Source: Phycisphaerales bacterium (GTDB taxonomy: Bacteria; Planctomycetota; Phycisphaerae; UBA1845; Fen-1342). From it: a stretch of 64,000 bases of DNA. The notes beneath the pieces are model-generated. The model saw nothing but the letters and a program-made list of their open reading frames with translations. It made no database searches and had not been told where the DNA came from. Position numbers and translations under genes: made by a program. The DNA is taken from NCBI GenBank assembly GCA_016716475.1, contig JADJWG010000004.1:310001-374000 (forward strand), written 5' to 3'. This document shows, piece by piece, positions 1-12,200 of this stretch (positions are counted from its first letter, which is position 1; every line of letters begins with the position of its first letter).

Positions 1-73
1 CATCAGCAGTCTCACCTACATCGAGCAGCAGCGGCTCGAACGCATCACCCGCGCCCGACGCCGTGAGCCCTGA
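1..73 (+). CDS. 3' end of an unidentified gene (partial)
   Basis: An open frame beginning at base 2 codes for 23 residues rich in Arg and Glu, ending in REP, and stops with TGA at 71-73. It would be the C-terminal tail of a gene that starts outside the window and converges on hslU with a gap of 30 bases. The fragment is too short to identify. A basic, charged tail of this kind is common in cytoplasmic proteins. It could also be a chance open frame. Confidence 0.4.
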   Translation, partial: ISSLTYIEQQRLERITRARRREP

Positions 74-95
74 CCTCGCCGTGTCGCCTGCGAGG
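74..95. terminator. short inverted repeat between convergent genes
   Basis: CCTCGC at 74-79 can pair with GCGAGG at 90-95. It lies in the gap between two convergent stop codons, so it may end transcription from one or both sides. The stem is only 6 bp and has no T-tract. Confidence 0.25.
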
Positions 96-103
96 CGGAG
101 CCG

Positions 104-1444
104 CTACAGCTCGTACTGGCTACGTTCTTCGTCTTCGAGGATGTCGGCGAGCCGCATGCGGACATAGTCAATGTCGACGACCACGTGCTTGTTGACGGCG
201 TCGGAGGCGTTGAAAGCGATCTCCTCGACGACCTTTTCAACGATGGTGTAGAGCCGGCGGGCACCGATGTTTTCGAGCATCTCGTTGGCGCGGCCGGCCA
301 TCTCGGCCATTTCGACGAGTGCGTCGGGGGTGAACTCGAGTTGCACACCCTCGGTCCCGAGCAGGGCAATCTGCTGCTTGATGAGGGCGTTCTCCGGTTC
401 GGTGAGGATGCGGTGGTAATCCTCACCGGTCAGGTCGCCGAGTTCGACGCGCAGCGGGAAGCGCCCCTGGAGTTCCGGCATCAGATCACTCGGGCGTGAC
501 TGCGTGAAGGCGCCGGCCGCGATGAAGAGGATATGGTCGGTGCGGACCATGCCGTAGCGCGTGCTGACACTGGTGCCTTCGACGAGGGGCAGCAGGTCGC
601 GCTGCACTCCGCTGCGCGAGACTTCGGGGCCGCTGCTCTCGGCGAGCGGAGCGCCGCAGATTTTGTCGATCTCATCGAGGAAAACGATGCCGCCTTCCTC
701 GCAGTTGCGGAGGGCCTGCTGCTGGAGAGAATCCTGGTCGACGAGCCGGTCACTCTCCTGCTGGGTAAGCAGTTCGAGGGCCTCGGGCAGAGGCAGCCGC
801 CGGCGGCGGCTGCGGGGTGGCATGATGCGCTCGACGAACTGCTCGAATTCCGGACCCATCTGGTCGAGCCCCATGTTGGACATGACGTGGACGGGCACGG
901 AGCGCTCGTCCACGGTGACATCCACGAGCCGCTCCTGCAAAGCGCCGGCGTGGAGTTGCTGGCGGAGTTTTTCGCGCGTGCGCGTGCGGCGCTCGGCGAG
1001 GTCGGTCTCGCCGCCCTCGGCGGTGTCCACGCCCGGGAGCAACTGGTCCAGGATGCGATCCTCCGCCGCACGAATGGCATGCGCGCGGACGTTGACGGCG
1101 GCCCGCTGACGTTCGAGCGCGATGGAGCGCTCGACGAGATCACGGATGATGCCGTCCACATCACGGCCGACGTAGCCGACCTCGGTGAACTTGGTGGCTT
1201 CGACCTTGATGAAGGGGGCGTCCACGAGCTGCGCGAGCCGGCGCGCAATTTCGGTCTTGCCAACGCCGGTGGGTCCCATCATGAGGATGTTCTTGGGGGA
1301 GACATCGTTGCGCAGGCCGCGCGGCAGTTGCAAGCGGCGCCAGCGATTGCGGATCGCGACGGCGACGGCGCGCTTGGCCTCGTCCTGGCCGATGATGTAG
1401 CGGTCGAGCGCGGCGACGATCTGGCGTGGGGTGAGGTCGTTCAT
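104..1444 (-). CDS. hslU: HslU, ATPase subunit of the HslUV protease
   Basis: This 446-residue AAA+ unfoldase would form the ATP-driven cap of the cytoplasmic HslUV (ClpYQ) protease. The protein opens with the HslU N-terminus (TPRQIVAALDRYIIGQ), carries a Walker A motif GPTGVGKT at residues 57-64 and a Walker B GGIVFLDEID, with the variable I-domain between them. The length fits the family (about 440). The ATG at 1444 is chosen because homology begins there; a longer frame upstream has no HslU character. The C-terminal tail, which inserts into HslV in the family, ends in QYEL rather than the usual hydrophobic ending. No hslV lies upstream, where hslV often sits; the neighbour there is a divergent aminotransferase, so the partner peptidase must be elsewhere. 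Confidence 0.95.
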   Translation of the reverse strand: MNDLTPRQIVAALDRYIIGQDEAKRAVAVAIRNRWRRLQLPRGLRNDVSPKNILMMGPTGVGKTEIARRLAQLVDAPFIKVEATKFTEVGYVGRDVDGIIRDLVERSIALERQRAAVNVRAHAIRAAEDRILDQLLPGVDTAEGGETDLAERRTRTREKLRQQLHAGALQERLVDVTVDERSVPVHVMSNMGLDQMGPEFEQFVERIMPPRSRRRRLPLPEALELLTQQESDRLVDQDSLQQQALRNCEEGGIVFLDEIDKICGAPLAESSGPEVSRSGVQRDLLPLVEGTSVSTRYGMVRTDHILFIAAGAFTQSRPSDLMPELQGRFPLRVELGDLTGEDYHRILTEPENALIKQQIALLGTEGVQLEFTPDALVEMAEMAGRANEMLENIGARRLYTIVEKVVEEIAFNASDAVNKHVVVDIDYVRMRLADILEDEERSQYEL

Positions 1445-1629
1445 GGGTTCTCGGCGGTTGGGTAGCGCGGCCGGATGCAGCGCCAAAGCGGATGATAGCA
1501 TGCGGGCGGGGCAGGGGCATGTTCGTCAAAAAGCGTCGGTGGACAGGCCTTTTGCACGACAGCGAGGTACCGGTGGCGTAGAATTGCGGGCGAGATCCGA
1601 GGGTGCCCGGGGGTGGAGCGCCGCCCGCG

Positions 1630-2757
1630 ATGAACGTCGACGAATACCGCGCAAAGTTTCCGATTACGAAGAGCTACAATTTTCAGGACCATGCGGGCGT
1701 GGCACCGCTTTCAGCGCCGGCGGCGGAGGCCCTCACGGCCTATGCGCAGGAGCTGTCGACCGCGGCGTACCTACGGGGGACGTACTATCGGGCGGTGGAC
1801 CATTTTCGACAGGCGGCGGCGCGGTTGCTGAACGCGCACGCGGACGAGATCACGTGTGTGAAGAATACGTCGGAGGGGATCAGCTATGTGGCCAACGGCA
1901 TCCAGTGGCTGACCGGAGACAATGTCATCTCCAACACGATGGAATTTCCTTCCAACTTCTACCCGTGGCTCAACCTGGAGCCGCGCGGTGTGGAGGTGCG
2001 CGTCGTGCAGGACGAGGACGGCCGCATCCCGTTTGACCGGCTCGCGCGGGCGATCGACCGGCGGACGCGGGTCGTCGCAGTGTCGGCCGTGCAGTGGAGT
2101 AATGGTTTCCGCATGGACCTGGCCCGGCTGGGGGACTTATGCCAGGAGAAAGGTGTTCTCCTGTGTGTCGATGCGATCCAGGCGCTGGGGGTGCATCCGA
2201 TCGATGTGCGGGCGATGCGGATCGACTGCCTGGCCGCCGACGGCCACAAATGGCTGTGCGGACCGGACGGCGCCGGCATTTTCTACTGCCGACGGGAGTT
2301 GATCGGGCACCTGCGACCGACGGAACTCGGCTATTTCTGCATGAAGCATGATTTCGATACGACGGAGCGCAAGATCGACCTGCGGGATGATGCGCGGCGC
2401 TTCGACAGCGGGGCGTACAACCTCGCCGGAATCACGGCACTGACGGCGTCACTGCATCTGCTGCTGGCGGTAGGAGTCGAGGAAATTCAGCGGCGTGTAA
2501 AACATCTTACCGATCAACTGGTAGAAGGTCTGCGGCGCAAGGGCTGGACGGTGGCCAGCCCGCGAACGTCGAGCGAGTGGAGTGGCATCGTGAGCTTCGG
2601 GTCTGATAAACATGATCTGCTGGCCCTCAAGCGGCACCTGCGTGACGAGTTCAAGATTGTCGTGGCGCGGCGGCTGGGGCGGCTGCGTGCGAGTCCGCAC
2701 TTCTACAACACGGATGAAGAGGTTCAGCAACTTGTCGAGGCGCTTCCTGCTCATTGA
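1630..2757 (+). CDS. class V aminotransferase / cysteine desulfurase-like
   Basis: This 375-residue PLP-dependent enzyme belongs to aminotransferase class V (the NifS/SufS/isopenicillin-epimerase group). The PLP lysine is K207 in the motif ADGHKWLCGP, and the preceding CVDAIQALG carries the cofactor-binding Asp. Near the N-terminus the run HAGVAPLS matches the substrate-loop region of the family. The ATG at 1630 is preferred over an upstream start because the family homology begins right after it. I see no clear catalytic-loop cysteine, so it may be an epimerase or lyase-like member rather than a true cysteine desulfurase; substrate unknown. It is transcribed divergently from hslU. Confidence 0.85.
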   Translation: MNVDEYRAKFPITKSYNFQDHAGVAPLSAPAAEALTAYAQELSTAAYLRGTYYRAVDHFRQAAARLLNAHADEITCVKNTSEGISYVANGIQWLTGDNVISNTMEFPSNFYPWLNLEPRGVEVRVVQDEDGRIPFDRLARAIDRRTRVVAVSAVQWSNGFRMDLARLGDLCQEKGVLLCVDAIQALGVHPIDVRAMRIDCLAADGHKWLCGPDGAGIFYCRRELIGHLRPTELGYFCMKHDFDTTERKIDLRDDARRFDSGAYNLAGITALTASLHLLLAVGVEEIQRRVKHLTDQLVEGLRRKGWTVASPRTSSEWSGIVSFGSDKHDLLALKRHLRDEFKIVVARRLGRLRASPHFYNTDEEVQQLVEALPAH

Positions 2758-2868
2758 GGCGCAACGAATTCCTACGGCCGGCCCGGCCTGCCCTTGAACA
2801 AAGCACGGCGACGTTCCGTATAATTCCGGTAGCGGCCCGCCCTCAGTTTGGGCCGTGGATGGAATGTC

Positions 2869-3117
2869 ATGAAGAAGACCGCGTACATGTTGCGTTGCCT
2901 GCCGCGTTGCGGCTTCGATCACACCGAGGTGCGGATGGTCGATCTCGACCTGACGCCGCACGCGGATGTCGAGGTGGTACGCGAGGCCCTGACGCTTTTC
3001 TTCGCGGTCCGGGGCATCAGCGAAGCGGTGTACGCAGTGGACTTCGATCATGATGGCCCGTACGCCATCATCAATGACGAGGCCTACGAGCACGCCTGGG
3101 GTACGCCCCTCTTCTAG
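2869..3117 (+). CDS. small conserved-looking protein of unknown function
   Basis: An 82-residue acidic protein that starts MKKTAYMLRC and ends in GTPLF. It has no signal peptide or membrane segment and contains two Cys close to the N-terminus (LRCLPRCGF). I do not recognise a family. The start ATG at 2869 is preferred over a TTG 21 bases upstream. It lies between the aminotransferase and the Mrp gene on the same strand, so it could share a transcript with either, but the gaps (about 110 and 200 bases) are long enough for separate promoters. Confidence 0.6.
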   Translation: MKKTAYMLRCLPRCGFDHTEVRMVDLDLTPHADVEVVREALTLFFAVRGISEAVYAVDFDHDGPYAIINDEAYEHAWGTPLF

Positions 3118-3316
3118 TCGCTTCCACTGGGCTGACATGCCAACCGGTGGTTCTCCGCACAGGGTGGACCGTGCGGGTGACCTGCTGCCGCGCGGTCGCG
3201 GGGCCGCTACTATTCGCCAGAGACGATCCGCGCGCCGTTCGGGTTTGCGCAGCGCAGGGTGCGCCGCCGGCGTTGCCCATGCCGGATCGACCCGTAAGCG
3301 TGGAGAACCGAGCGCC

Positions 3317-4177
3317 ATGAGCGAGACCCCCACTCCGGAACACAACCCGCCGCCTTCCCCCCCGCCGCTGCCGCAGGTGAAGCACGTCATCGCCATCGGG
3401 GCCGGCAAAGGGGGGGTGGGCAAGAGCACGGTGGCGCTGATCGCAGCCGCCGGCCTGCAACGCAAGGGCTTCAAGACGGCACTGCTGGACGCAGACGTGT
3501 ACGGCCCGTCCCTCGCGAAGCTGACGGGGACGGAAGGGCGTGAGCTCGAGTTGGACAGCGCGGGGCGGATTCAGCCGGCGGATGCGGACGGACTGAAGGT
3601 CGTAAGCATCGGACACCTCATCAGCCCGAACCAGGCGGTGATCTGGCGTGGGCCGATGGCGCAGAAGTATGTGAAAGAGTTCATTGACCGCACGAACTGG
3701 GGCGACATCGATTACCTGATCGTCGACCTGCCGCCGGGGACGGGCGACATCCCCCTGACGCTGGCACAGAGCATCCCGCTGACGGGCGCGGTGCTGGTCT
3801 GCACGCCGCAGGACGTGGCCCTGCTGGATGCCGTGCGCGCGCATCACATGTACGAGCGGCTTGGTGTCCCCGCGCTCGGCCTCGTGGAGAATATGAGCTA
3901 CTACCTGTGTCCGCACTGTGGCCACCGGGACGAGATTTTCAGCCATGGCGGTGCCCGGCGGGCGGCGGAGGAACTGCAGATGCCGTTCCTGGGCGAGATC
4001 CCGCTGAACATCGCGATTCGGAGTCACGGCGACGAAGGGCGGCCCGCCGCCTACTTCACCGACGTGGAGCCGCAGGTGGTGGCGTCGCTGGAGCACTTCG
4101 TTGACCAGCTTGCGCAGGTGGTGCAGGAGCGCTCGAGGAAGCGTACGCCGCTGCCGGTGTTGAAGATGAAGGGGTGA
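3317..4177 (+). CDS. Mrp/NBP35-type Fe-S cluster carrier ATPase
   Basis: A 286-residue P-loop ATPase of the Mrp/ApbC/NBP35 family, which binds a labile 4Fe-4S cluster and delivers it to apo-proteins in the cytoplasm. The deviant Walker A GKGGVGKST is at residues 30-38, followed by DADVYGPS; the nucleotide-switch segment DLPPGTGD is near 137-144. The cluster-bridging cysteines are C198 and C201 in the motif CPHC. A Pro-rich leader of about 20 residues replaces the N-terminal MIP18 (DUF59) domain found in many bacterial Mrp proteins. The ATG at 3317 begins immediately before this leader. The nearby class V aminotransferase suggests a loose link to sulfur/Fe-S chemistry, but that is an inference. 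Confidence 0.93.
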   Translation: MSETPTPEHNPPPSPPPLPQVKHVIAIGAGKGGVGKSTVALIAAAGLQRKGFKTALLDADVYGPSLAKLTGTEGRELELDSAGRIQPADADGLKVVSIGHLISPNQAVIWRGPMAQKYVKEFIDRTNWGDIDYLIVDLPPGTGDIPLTLAQSIPLTGAVLVCTPQDVALLDAVRAHHMYERLGVPALGLVENMSYYLCPHCGHRDEIFSHGGARRAAEELQMPFLGEIPLNIAIRSHGDEGRPAAYFTDVEPQVVASLEHFVDQLAQVVQERSRKRTPLPVLKMKG

Positions 4178-4342
4178 GCCGCGGGGCCGTGCAGCGGATC
4201 GGCGCCGGGGGCGTGGCAAGGGGGGTGGATTGACTTGGCGTGGGGCGCGGTCTACAAATCCCGCGGTGATTCGGACGGTGCGGGCGGCCGCACCGGGTGT
4301 CGCAAGGCATGCATTTCCTCTGCTGAGCAGAAAGGGCCCGCC

Positions 4343-4780
4343 ATGCCAACCGCAATGGATCTGCTGGGGGCGAAGGTACGCGGCGGTGTGCTGACGACGA
4401 CACCGGAGGCAACGGTGCAGGATGCTTGCCGCCTGATGCGGCAGGAGCGCGTCGGCTGCCTCGTCGTGACGACGGGCAAAGCCGTCGCCGGGATCTTCAC
4501 GGAGCGTGACGTGATCAATCGCGTCGTGGCGGAAGCGCGTGACCCGGCAGCGACGATTGTCGGTGACGTGATGACGCGCGAGGTGATCGTGGTGAAGCCG
4601 GATCGTTCGATCGAGGAGATCGAGGCGATCATGAAGCAGCAGCGGATTCGGCACCTGCCGGTGGTGGGCGAGCGTGAACTGGCGGGGCTGCTCTCGATCG
4701 GCGATGTCGCGGCGTGGCACGCGGACAAAGACAAGCAACTCGTCGAGTACCTGCAGGACTACATGCACGGCTGGCACTGA
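4343..4780 (+). CDS. two-CBS-domain protein
   Basis: A 145-residue protein made almost entirely of a tandem CBS pair (Bateman module). The repeats run from about residue 15 to 65 and 75 to 130; each ends with the typical pattern, GIFTERDVINRVV in the first and GLLSIGDVAAW in the second. Such free-standing pairs bind adenine nucleotides and act as energy sensors or as regulatory partners of other proteins. The ATG at 4343 follows a weak AAAGGG ribosome site. A Lys/Glu-rich tail ends in MHGWH. The partner is not evident; it lies downstream of the Fe-S carrier and converges on the glycogen phosphorylase gene. Confidence 0.88.
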   Translation: MPTAMDLLGAKVRGGVLTTTPEATVQDACRLMRQERVGCLVVTTGKAVAGIFTERDVINRVVAEARDPAATIVGDVMTREVIVVKPDRSIEEIEAIMKQQRIRHLPVVGERELAGLLSIGDVAAWHADKDKQLVEYLQDYMHGWH

Positions 4781-4948
4781 GAACGGCGCCGCCTGCCGCG
4801 TGCGTGCTTCTCCCTTGCCGAAACCAAGGAAGAATCGCGGCGTGGTGCCGCAGGTGGCCCTTGCAGGCCCGGGCGAAAGTCACGGTGACGAACGCCTGGC
4901 TCCTTGGCGGGCAGGCAGTCGAGAACGCTTTTCTGCCTTCCAGGCGGC

Positions 4949-7074
4949 TCAGTACCCCGCATAGAGCCGCACGTAGTCGGCAACCATGCGGTGGGTACTG
5001 AATTGGGCACAGACGGTCTGCATCGAGCGGACCATGCGTGCGAGCCACTTGCGCGGCAACCCGTCCCGATCCCGCGTGTAGAATTCCGGCACAATCTCCC
5101 GTTCGAGCAGTGTGTAAATCGCTTCGGCATCGCGGCGATCCTGCGCGGCGGGTGTTCGGGCGGGGACGCCGTCGCCGATGGCCCAGCCGTTGTGCCCGTC
5201 GTAGGCCTCCGGCCACCAGCCGTCGAGAATGGAGCAGTTCAGGCCGCCATGCAGTGGGGGCTTCATGCCGCTGGTGCCCGAGGCCTCCTGTGGTCTAAGG
5301 GGGTTGTTGAGCCACACATCGCAGCCGCTGGTAAGGGCGCGGCCGATGTCCATGTCGTAGTCTTCGAGCAGGGCGACGCGTCCGCGGAAACCGGCCTTCT
5401 CAGCGAACTGGTAGATCTTGCGGGCAAAGGCCTGTCCGCCGTGGTCGGCCGGGTGGGCCTTGCCGGCGAAGACGAGTTGTACGGGGCGCTGCGGCGCGTT
5501 GAGGATGGATGCGAGGCGGCGGGCCTGATGGAAGATCAACGGGGCGCGTTTGTAGGTCGCGAAGCGGCGCGCGAATCCGATGGTGAGGGCCTGCTCGTCG
5601 AATGTGTCGAGAACGGCGAGGATGGACCGGGTATCGCCAAGGCGGCGCTGGGCCTGCATCTGGAGCCGCATGCGGATGAACTGTACGAGCCGACGCCGCA
5701 GCAAGCCGCGGATGCGCCACAATTCCTCGGCCGGAATCTCCGGCGCGCGGCGCCACCAGTCGTGCTCGGGCCCGGCGCCGACCCAGCGCGGCCGCAGGTA
5801 GCGCTCATAGAGCGGCCGCATCTCGGGCGCCAGCCACGTTTCGGGATGGATTCCGTTGGTGATGTGGCCAATCGGCACCTCAGCGGGTGTGGCTGCACCG
5901 AAGAGCGACTGCCACATTTCGCGCGAGACCTGTCCGTGGAGAGCAGAGACGCCGTTGCAGCGGGCGCTTGTGCGCAGGGCCAGGGCGGTCATGCAAAAGG
6001 GGGCGCGCCGATCGTTGACATCCTCGCGGCCGAGGCGCAGCAGCGTTTCGCGATCGAGCCCCTTGCCGTCGAGCAGCCAGCCCACGTACTTGCGGACGAG
6101 GACGGGGGCGAAGCGGTCGTGTCCGGCGGGGACCGGCGTGTGTGTGGTGAACACGGTGGAAGCGGCGACGGTCCGGAGGGCGCGGTCGTACGCCTGACCG
6201 GTGGCGCAGAGCGCCCGGAGGCGTTCCAGGGCGCAGAAGGCGGCGTGACCTTCGTTAAGGTGGAAGACGTTGACGGGTACCCCGCCTGGAGCGCGCGCGT
6301 CCCACCGACGCCGAGGATCAGCTCCTGCTGTATGCGGGTCTCGTTGTCCCCACCGTAGAGCCGCGCGGTGATGGTGCGGTCAGCGGGGCGGTTGTCCGGC
6401 AGGTCGGTGTCGAGGAGGTAGACGGGTACACGGCCGACCTGGAGCTGCCAGATGCGAACCAGCACCGCGCGCCGGCCGAGGGGCACACGGATGCGCCGGC
6501 CGGTGTCCTGTACCGGCCAGTCGGCAAAATCGTAATGAGGGAAATGGGCGTCGGTGGTGCCGTCGGGACGAAGCGCCTGGCGATAGTAGCCGCTGCGGTA
6601 CAGGAGGCCGACCGCGACCAAGGGGACGCCGAGGTCGGAGGCGGATTTCAGGTGATCGCCCGCGAGCACGCCGAGGCCACCGGCGTATTGCTGCATGGAT
6701 TCGTGAATGGCGAACTCGGCGCAGAAATAAGCGATGCGGAGGCGCCGGGTACGCGGATCGGCCGTACGCTGGAACCAGGTGCGGGCGCGCAGGTAGTCCC
6801 GAAGCTGTCGCTCGCAGGTGGTCAGGAGTTGCTGGAACTCGCGGTGCGCGGCGAGCGCGGTGCGGCGCGCCGGGGTAAGCCCGGCGAGCGTTTTGAGCGG
6901 GTTGTGCTGGGTGGCCTCCCAGGCCGGGGGATCGAGCGCGGCGAAGAGGCGCTGCGGGTCGGGATTCCAGCTCCACCAGAGGTTCTGCATGAGCGCGCGG
7001 ATCCGCGTGGTCCAATCTCCCACTGTGCTTCCCCGCCGTGCGGGACCGGCCTGCCGCGTCTGCCGCGTGGTCAT
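4949..7074 (-). pseudogene. alpha-glucan (glycogen) phosphorylase with a frameshift
   Basis: The two halves together make one GT35 alpha-glucan phosphorylase, which would release glucose-1-phosphate from glycogen using PLP. The N-terminal part (7074 to about 6280) has the DUF3417-type start LWWSWNPDPQRLF and EFAIHESMQQYAGGLGVLAGDH. It then leaves frame after GVGGTRALQAGYP. The other frame continues with VNVFHLNEGHAAF, TTHTPVPAGHDRF and EASGTSGMK, the last carrying the expected PLP lysine. One base appears to be missing around 6271-6284. The start is ATG 7074, six bases after GGAGG. All visible active-site motifs survive on both sides, so the break may be a very recent mutation or a sequencing error rather than a dead gene. 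A debranching enzyme about 22 kb away would complete glycogen breakdown. Confidence 0.85.
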
Positions 7075-7314
7075 CGTCATCCTCCGGTGGCGCCTGGTAT
7101 CGTTTCTCATGCGGGCGGGAGTATACCGTGATGCGGGGGCGGCTGCGGCGCCGGCGGGTGCTCGTGTGGACATTGTGTTGCCGGGCAGGGATCGGTCGCG
7201 TGAGCGCTGTTCCGCATGGTTGTCAGAGACCGGCTGGGCGGGTAGGTTCTGCCTCGACGACAAGATGATTCATGATCCGCGCCACGGACGGCGCCTCAGT
7301 TCGGCGCAACATCC

Positions 7315-9021
<1,707 letters not shown>

Positions 9022-9142
9022 AGGCCGTGCGGCGGAGGAGCACAGCGCGGGCACGGGCAGGACAGTTGGGGGCCGGATGGTCATGAGTCGCGGGGGGCTG
9101 CGGACATCCCCGGCATGCACACAGCGGGGGGGGCGCAAAGGA

Positions 9143-9181
9143 AGCGGCGGGTACGAGACCGCTAGTCCCATACCCGCCGCT
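9143..9181 (-). terminator. hairpin after the large dockerin gene
   Basis: A perfect 11-bp inverted repeat (AGCGGCGGGTA and TACCCGCCGCT) with a 17-base loop lies 20 bases beyond the stop codon at 9202. Read on the minus strand, the stem is followed by TCCTTTGCG, only a partial T-tract. It is the most likely terminator for the dockerin gene and may also serve the convergent transporter gene. Confidence 0.55.
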
Positions 9182-9201
9182 GGAGTTGCAGCGCTCCGGG
9201 C

Positions 9202-12200
9202 TTACGGTGTGAAGTCGAGCTGGAACTCCGCGAAGTCTGCGAGATCCACCCGGCCATCACCGTTGAAATCCGCACAGATGCAGCCGAGGTTGGGCTGCGG
9301 GGTGGGACCGCCGAGGCAATTCGCAAACGGTCCGAAGTCGGCAAAGTTGACGGCGAAGTCGCCATTCAGGTCGCCGAGAATCGTCGGGCAACCGGCGAGC
9401 AGGAGCACGTCAACCCGGATCGGTTTCGTGAAATCGACGATCGGGTTCGGGATGTTCGGCGTGTTGAACGTGGTGAGCCGCAGCCACCGGCTGGGCTCTG
9501 TATCCCGCCAGAACCAGTTGAGTTCGAGGGCGCGCCCGGGGTTGCCGTAGGAGTTGACCACGGCGCTGATGTTGGGCGGCGCGGCGAGGTTGGCCGCCGT
9601 CGAGCCGGAGAAACTCGGCTGCCGCAGGAGGCCCTGGGCGCCGAGCGGGACGCTTTCGAAGTCGGTGATGAGCAGATTGCCGCCGGCATCGACGTTCATG
9701 ACGTTGTCGATGAAGAGCCGATACGGGCCGGAACTTCGATTCGGCGACGTGCCGTTGACCGACACCACGATGTGCTCGAGCACGCCGCGCGTGCCTTCGA
9801 GGATGCCGTTGCCGAGGAAGTTTGCGACCGGATCCGTGGCGGGGTTGAACACCAGCGTCTGCCACGCATTGGCAGGGCTGATGGCCACCCCTTGCGGGGC
9901 ACTGCTGATCACACTGGTGACGCCGAGCCACTCGATCGAGCCGGTCGTGCTGCCCGGGGAGCCGACCGCACCGGCGTCGCCGGTTTCACGGAGGCCGAGG
10001 GCGATGCGGATGTCACCGTTGCCGACACCGGCCTCGAGCGGGGTCGAGAGCGACGCACCGGAGGCATTGACGGCCTGGGCGCGGATGCGCTCGAGATGCA
10101 CGAGGGTGCGGGTCAGCGGCACGTTCACGATACCGTCCGGGGGAATGGCCCCGGCGTACGTCCCGATCGTGTTGTTGGCCGCGTCGAGGATGCGCACCTG
10201 CGTGACGTCGGCCTGTACGCCCGTCACGGTGGCGGCGGTGTCTCCGGCCTGAATCGGCGACAGGAGGGCCGGCGGCACCGGCGGCGGCGGGGGCACGGCC
10301 CCGAAACGCACAGGTCCGACCTCGAGGCAGTAATCGTCGTAGTAGCCGACGGTGGTGTTGGCGACACCCGGTCCGATGCGGGCGATGTCGAACGAAGGTG
10401 TGCTGGTCAGCGGAATATTCTTCCGCGCCAGGCGTCCGTCGACGTACACGTCAAGATACAGACCCTTGTGGACGAACGTGAAGTTGTGCCAGCCGATCGA
10501 CCGCTGCGGGGCGTCGTACTGGTCGAGGTTGGTCCAGTCGGGTCCGCCGTTACCGAGGGCGCGCAACTGGTAATAGTTGTTGTTGTTCTGCGCACCCAGC
10601 GTCGAGACGCCGATGTGGATGAACGTGAAGCCGCCGGTCTGATCATTGAGCTGGGCGAAGTTGTTGCCGCCCGCGCCCGGACCGACCGAGTCGTAGATGT
10701 CGACGTTCCAGACGACCGGGTTTGTGGGGGTCGGCACCAGTTCCGCGATGAGCTTGTGCACGCGGCCGCTGTTGCCGGCATTCTTGAGCGACTTGGTGCC
10801 GCCGCCCTCGCCGACGGTCGTGGCGTTCTGCTCGGTGGAGAGCTCGAGCCGCGTACCGGTGGAGGTGACCCACTGGGCCGTGTAGGTGGCTTCATCGTAT
10901 TCGAAGCTGTCGCAGACGATCGTCGTGGTCGTACCGACGGTGACGGTCTCGGAAATCGACTCGGAACTGAGGATGCCGTTGGCCGTGTAAAACGCCTTGA
11001 TCGTGTTGCCCGTCTGCAGATTCGTGACGGGGACCTCAACGAAGGTTGCACCGGCCGGCACGGCGGCGTTGAAATTGGTGGCGTCGTTGACCCGGACCGT
11101 GACCTGCGTGGCCTGCGGCGGGAGACCCTGCACGCGAACGTTCACGTTACCGGGCGACGGGGCCTTGAAGATGATCGGGGCGGGGAAGCCGACGACGACT
11201 GCCGTTGAGGGGCGGCTTTCGGCACCGTTGACGGTTTGCGTGGCTGTGACCACGTCGCCACCCACCAGCGAACCGGAGATGTTGACGACGACTGACGCGC
11301 CGGCGGGAACGGCCGTGCCGCGCGCGATGTCGTTGACATAGACGGTCGCGAAGGACGTCGTCGCGAACTGGGCGGTGAGCAGGTTGCTGACCGTGACACT
11401 GGTCGCGCCCGGTGCCAGGGAACTCGGCAGAGCCGGCGGAGCCGGCGGGGCGACGCCGCGCGGGTAGGCGAAGTCGCTTTCGACACCACCGATCACCTGG
11501 GTCGCCGAGACGGAGTCGCCCAGTGCGAGCGTGAGGTTGCCGAAGATGGTCTCGGTCCCCGTCGGGGCGACGGGGGCGCCGACCGGTTCGCCGTTGATGA
11601 AGAGCTGCACCGCGGTCGCGGCTGCATTCGTGCCGACGCGGACGGAAGTCTGGGCACCGACGACCGGGGCAAGGACGGTGGGCAGTGCCACGTCGTTCAG
11701 CGGCGTACCACGGACGAGGACGCGGAACCGCATGGTTGCGCCGGCGTCGGTGAACTTCGGTGCCGTGTTGCAGGCAAAGCCAATGTTGTGGTACTGGCCG
11801 AGCGTGGCACCGGTGAAGGTCCAGAGCATGCGGTGACTGGTCTGGCCGTCGAAGCTGGCGAGGGTCGAAAGGGCCGAGGAGGTGGGCAACGTCGGGCTTT
11901 GTCCGCGGGACTGGAGCAGGTAATTGACGCCGCTCTCCATGTCGTGGACGGTTTCGATCCGGTTGCCGTCCGCGTCGAGTATTTCGACGGTGTCGAGGAA
12001 GAACTCATAGGGGCCGTCGGCGGCGCCCGCTGCGCGGGTCAGCCAGATACTGTCCATCGACCAGAGGCCACTGGGCGAGGGATTCAGGACACCGTTGCCG
12101 CCGAACCAGGGCAGCACAAGCTCGTCTGAATCCAGGGCGAAGTCGATGGTCTGCCACACGGCGCTGTCGGGGAAGAGGTCGATCCCATAGGGCACGGGGC

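Noticed and set aside
1445..1629. hslV beside hslU
   Set aside because: The upstream gap is too short and the next gene is an aminotransferase; the partial gene at the window start does not show HslV sequence.
3071..4777. A 568-codon open frame on the minus strand opposite the Fe-S carrier and CBS genes
   Set aside because: Low-complexity Arg/His-rich product; both genes beneath are well supported.
9772..11208. A 478-codon plus-strand frame inside the giant dockerin gene
   Set aside because: Antisense of a well-supported secreted protein; no ribosome site or domain.
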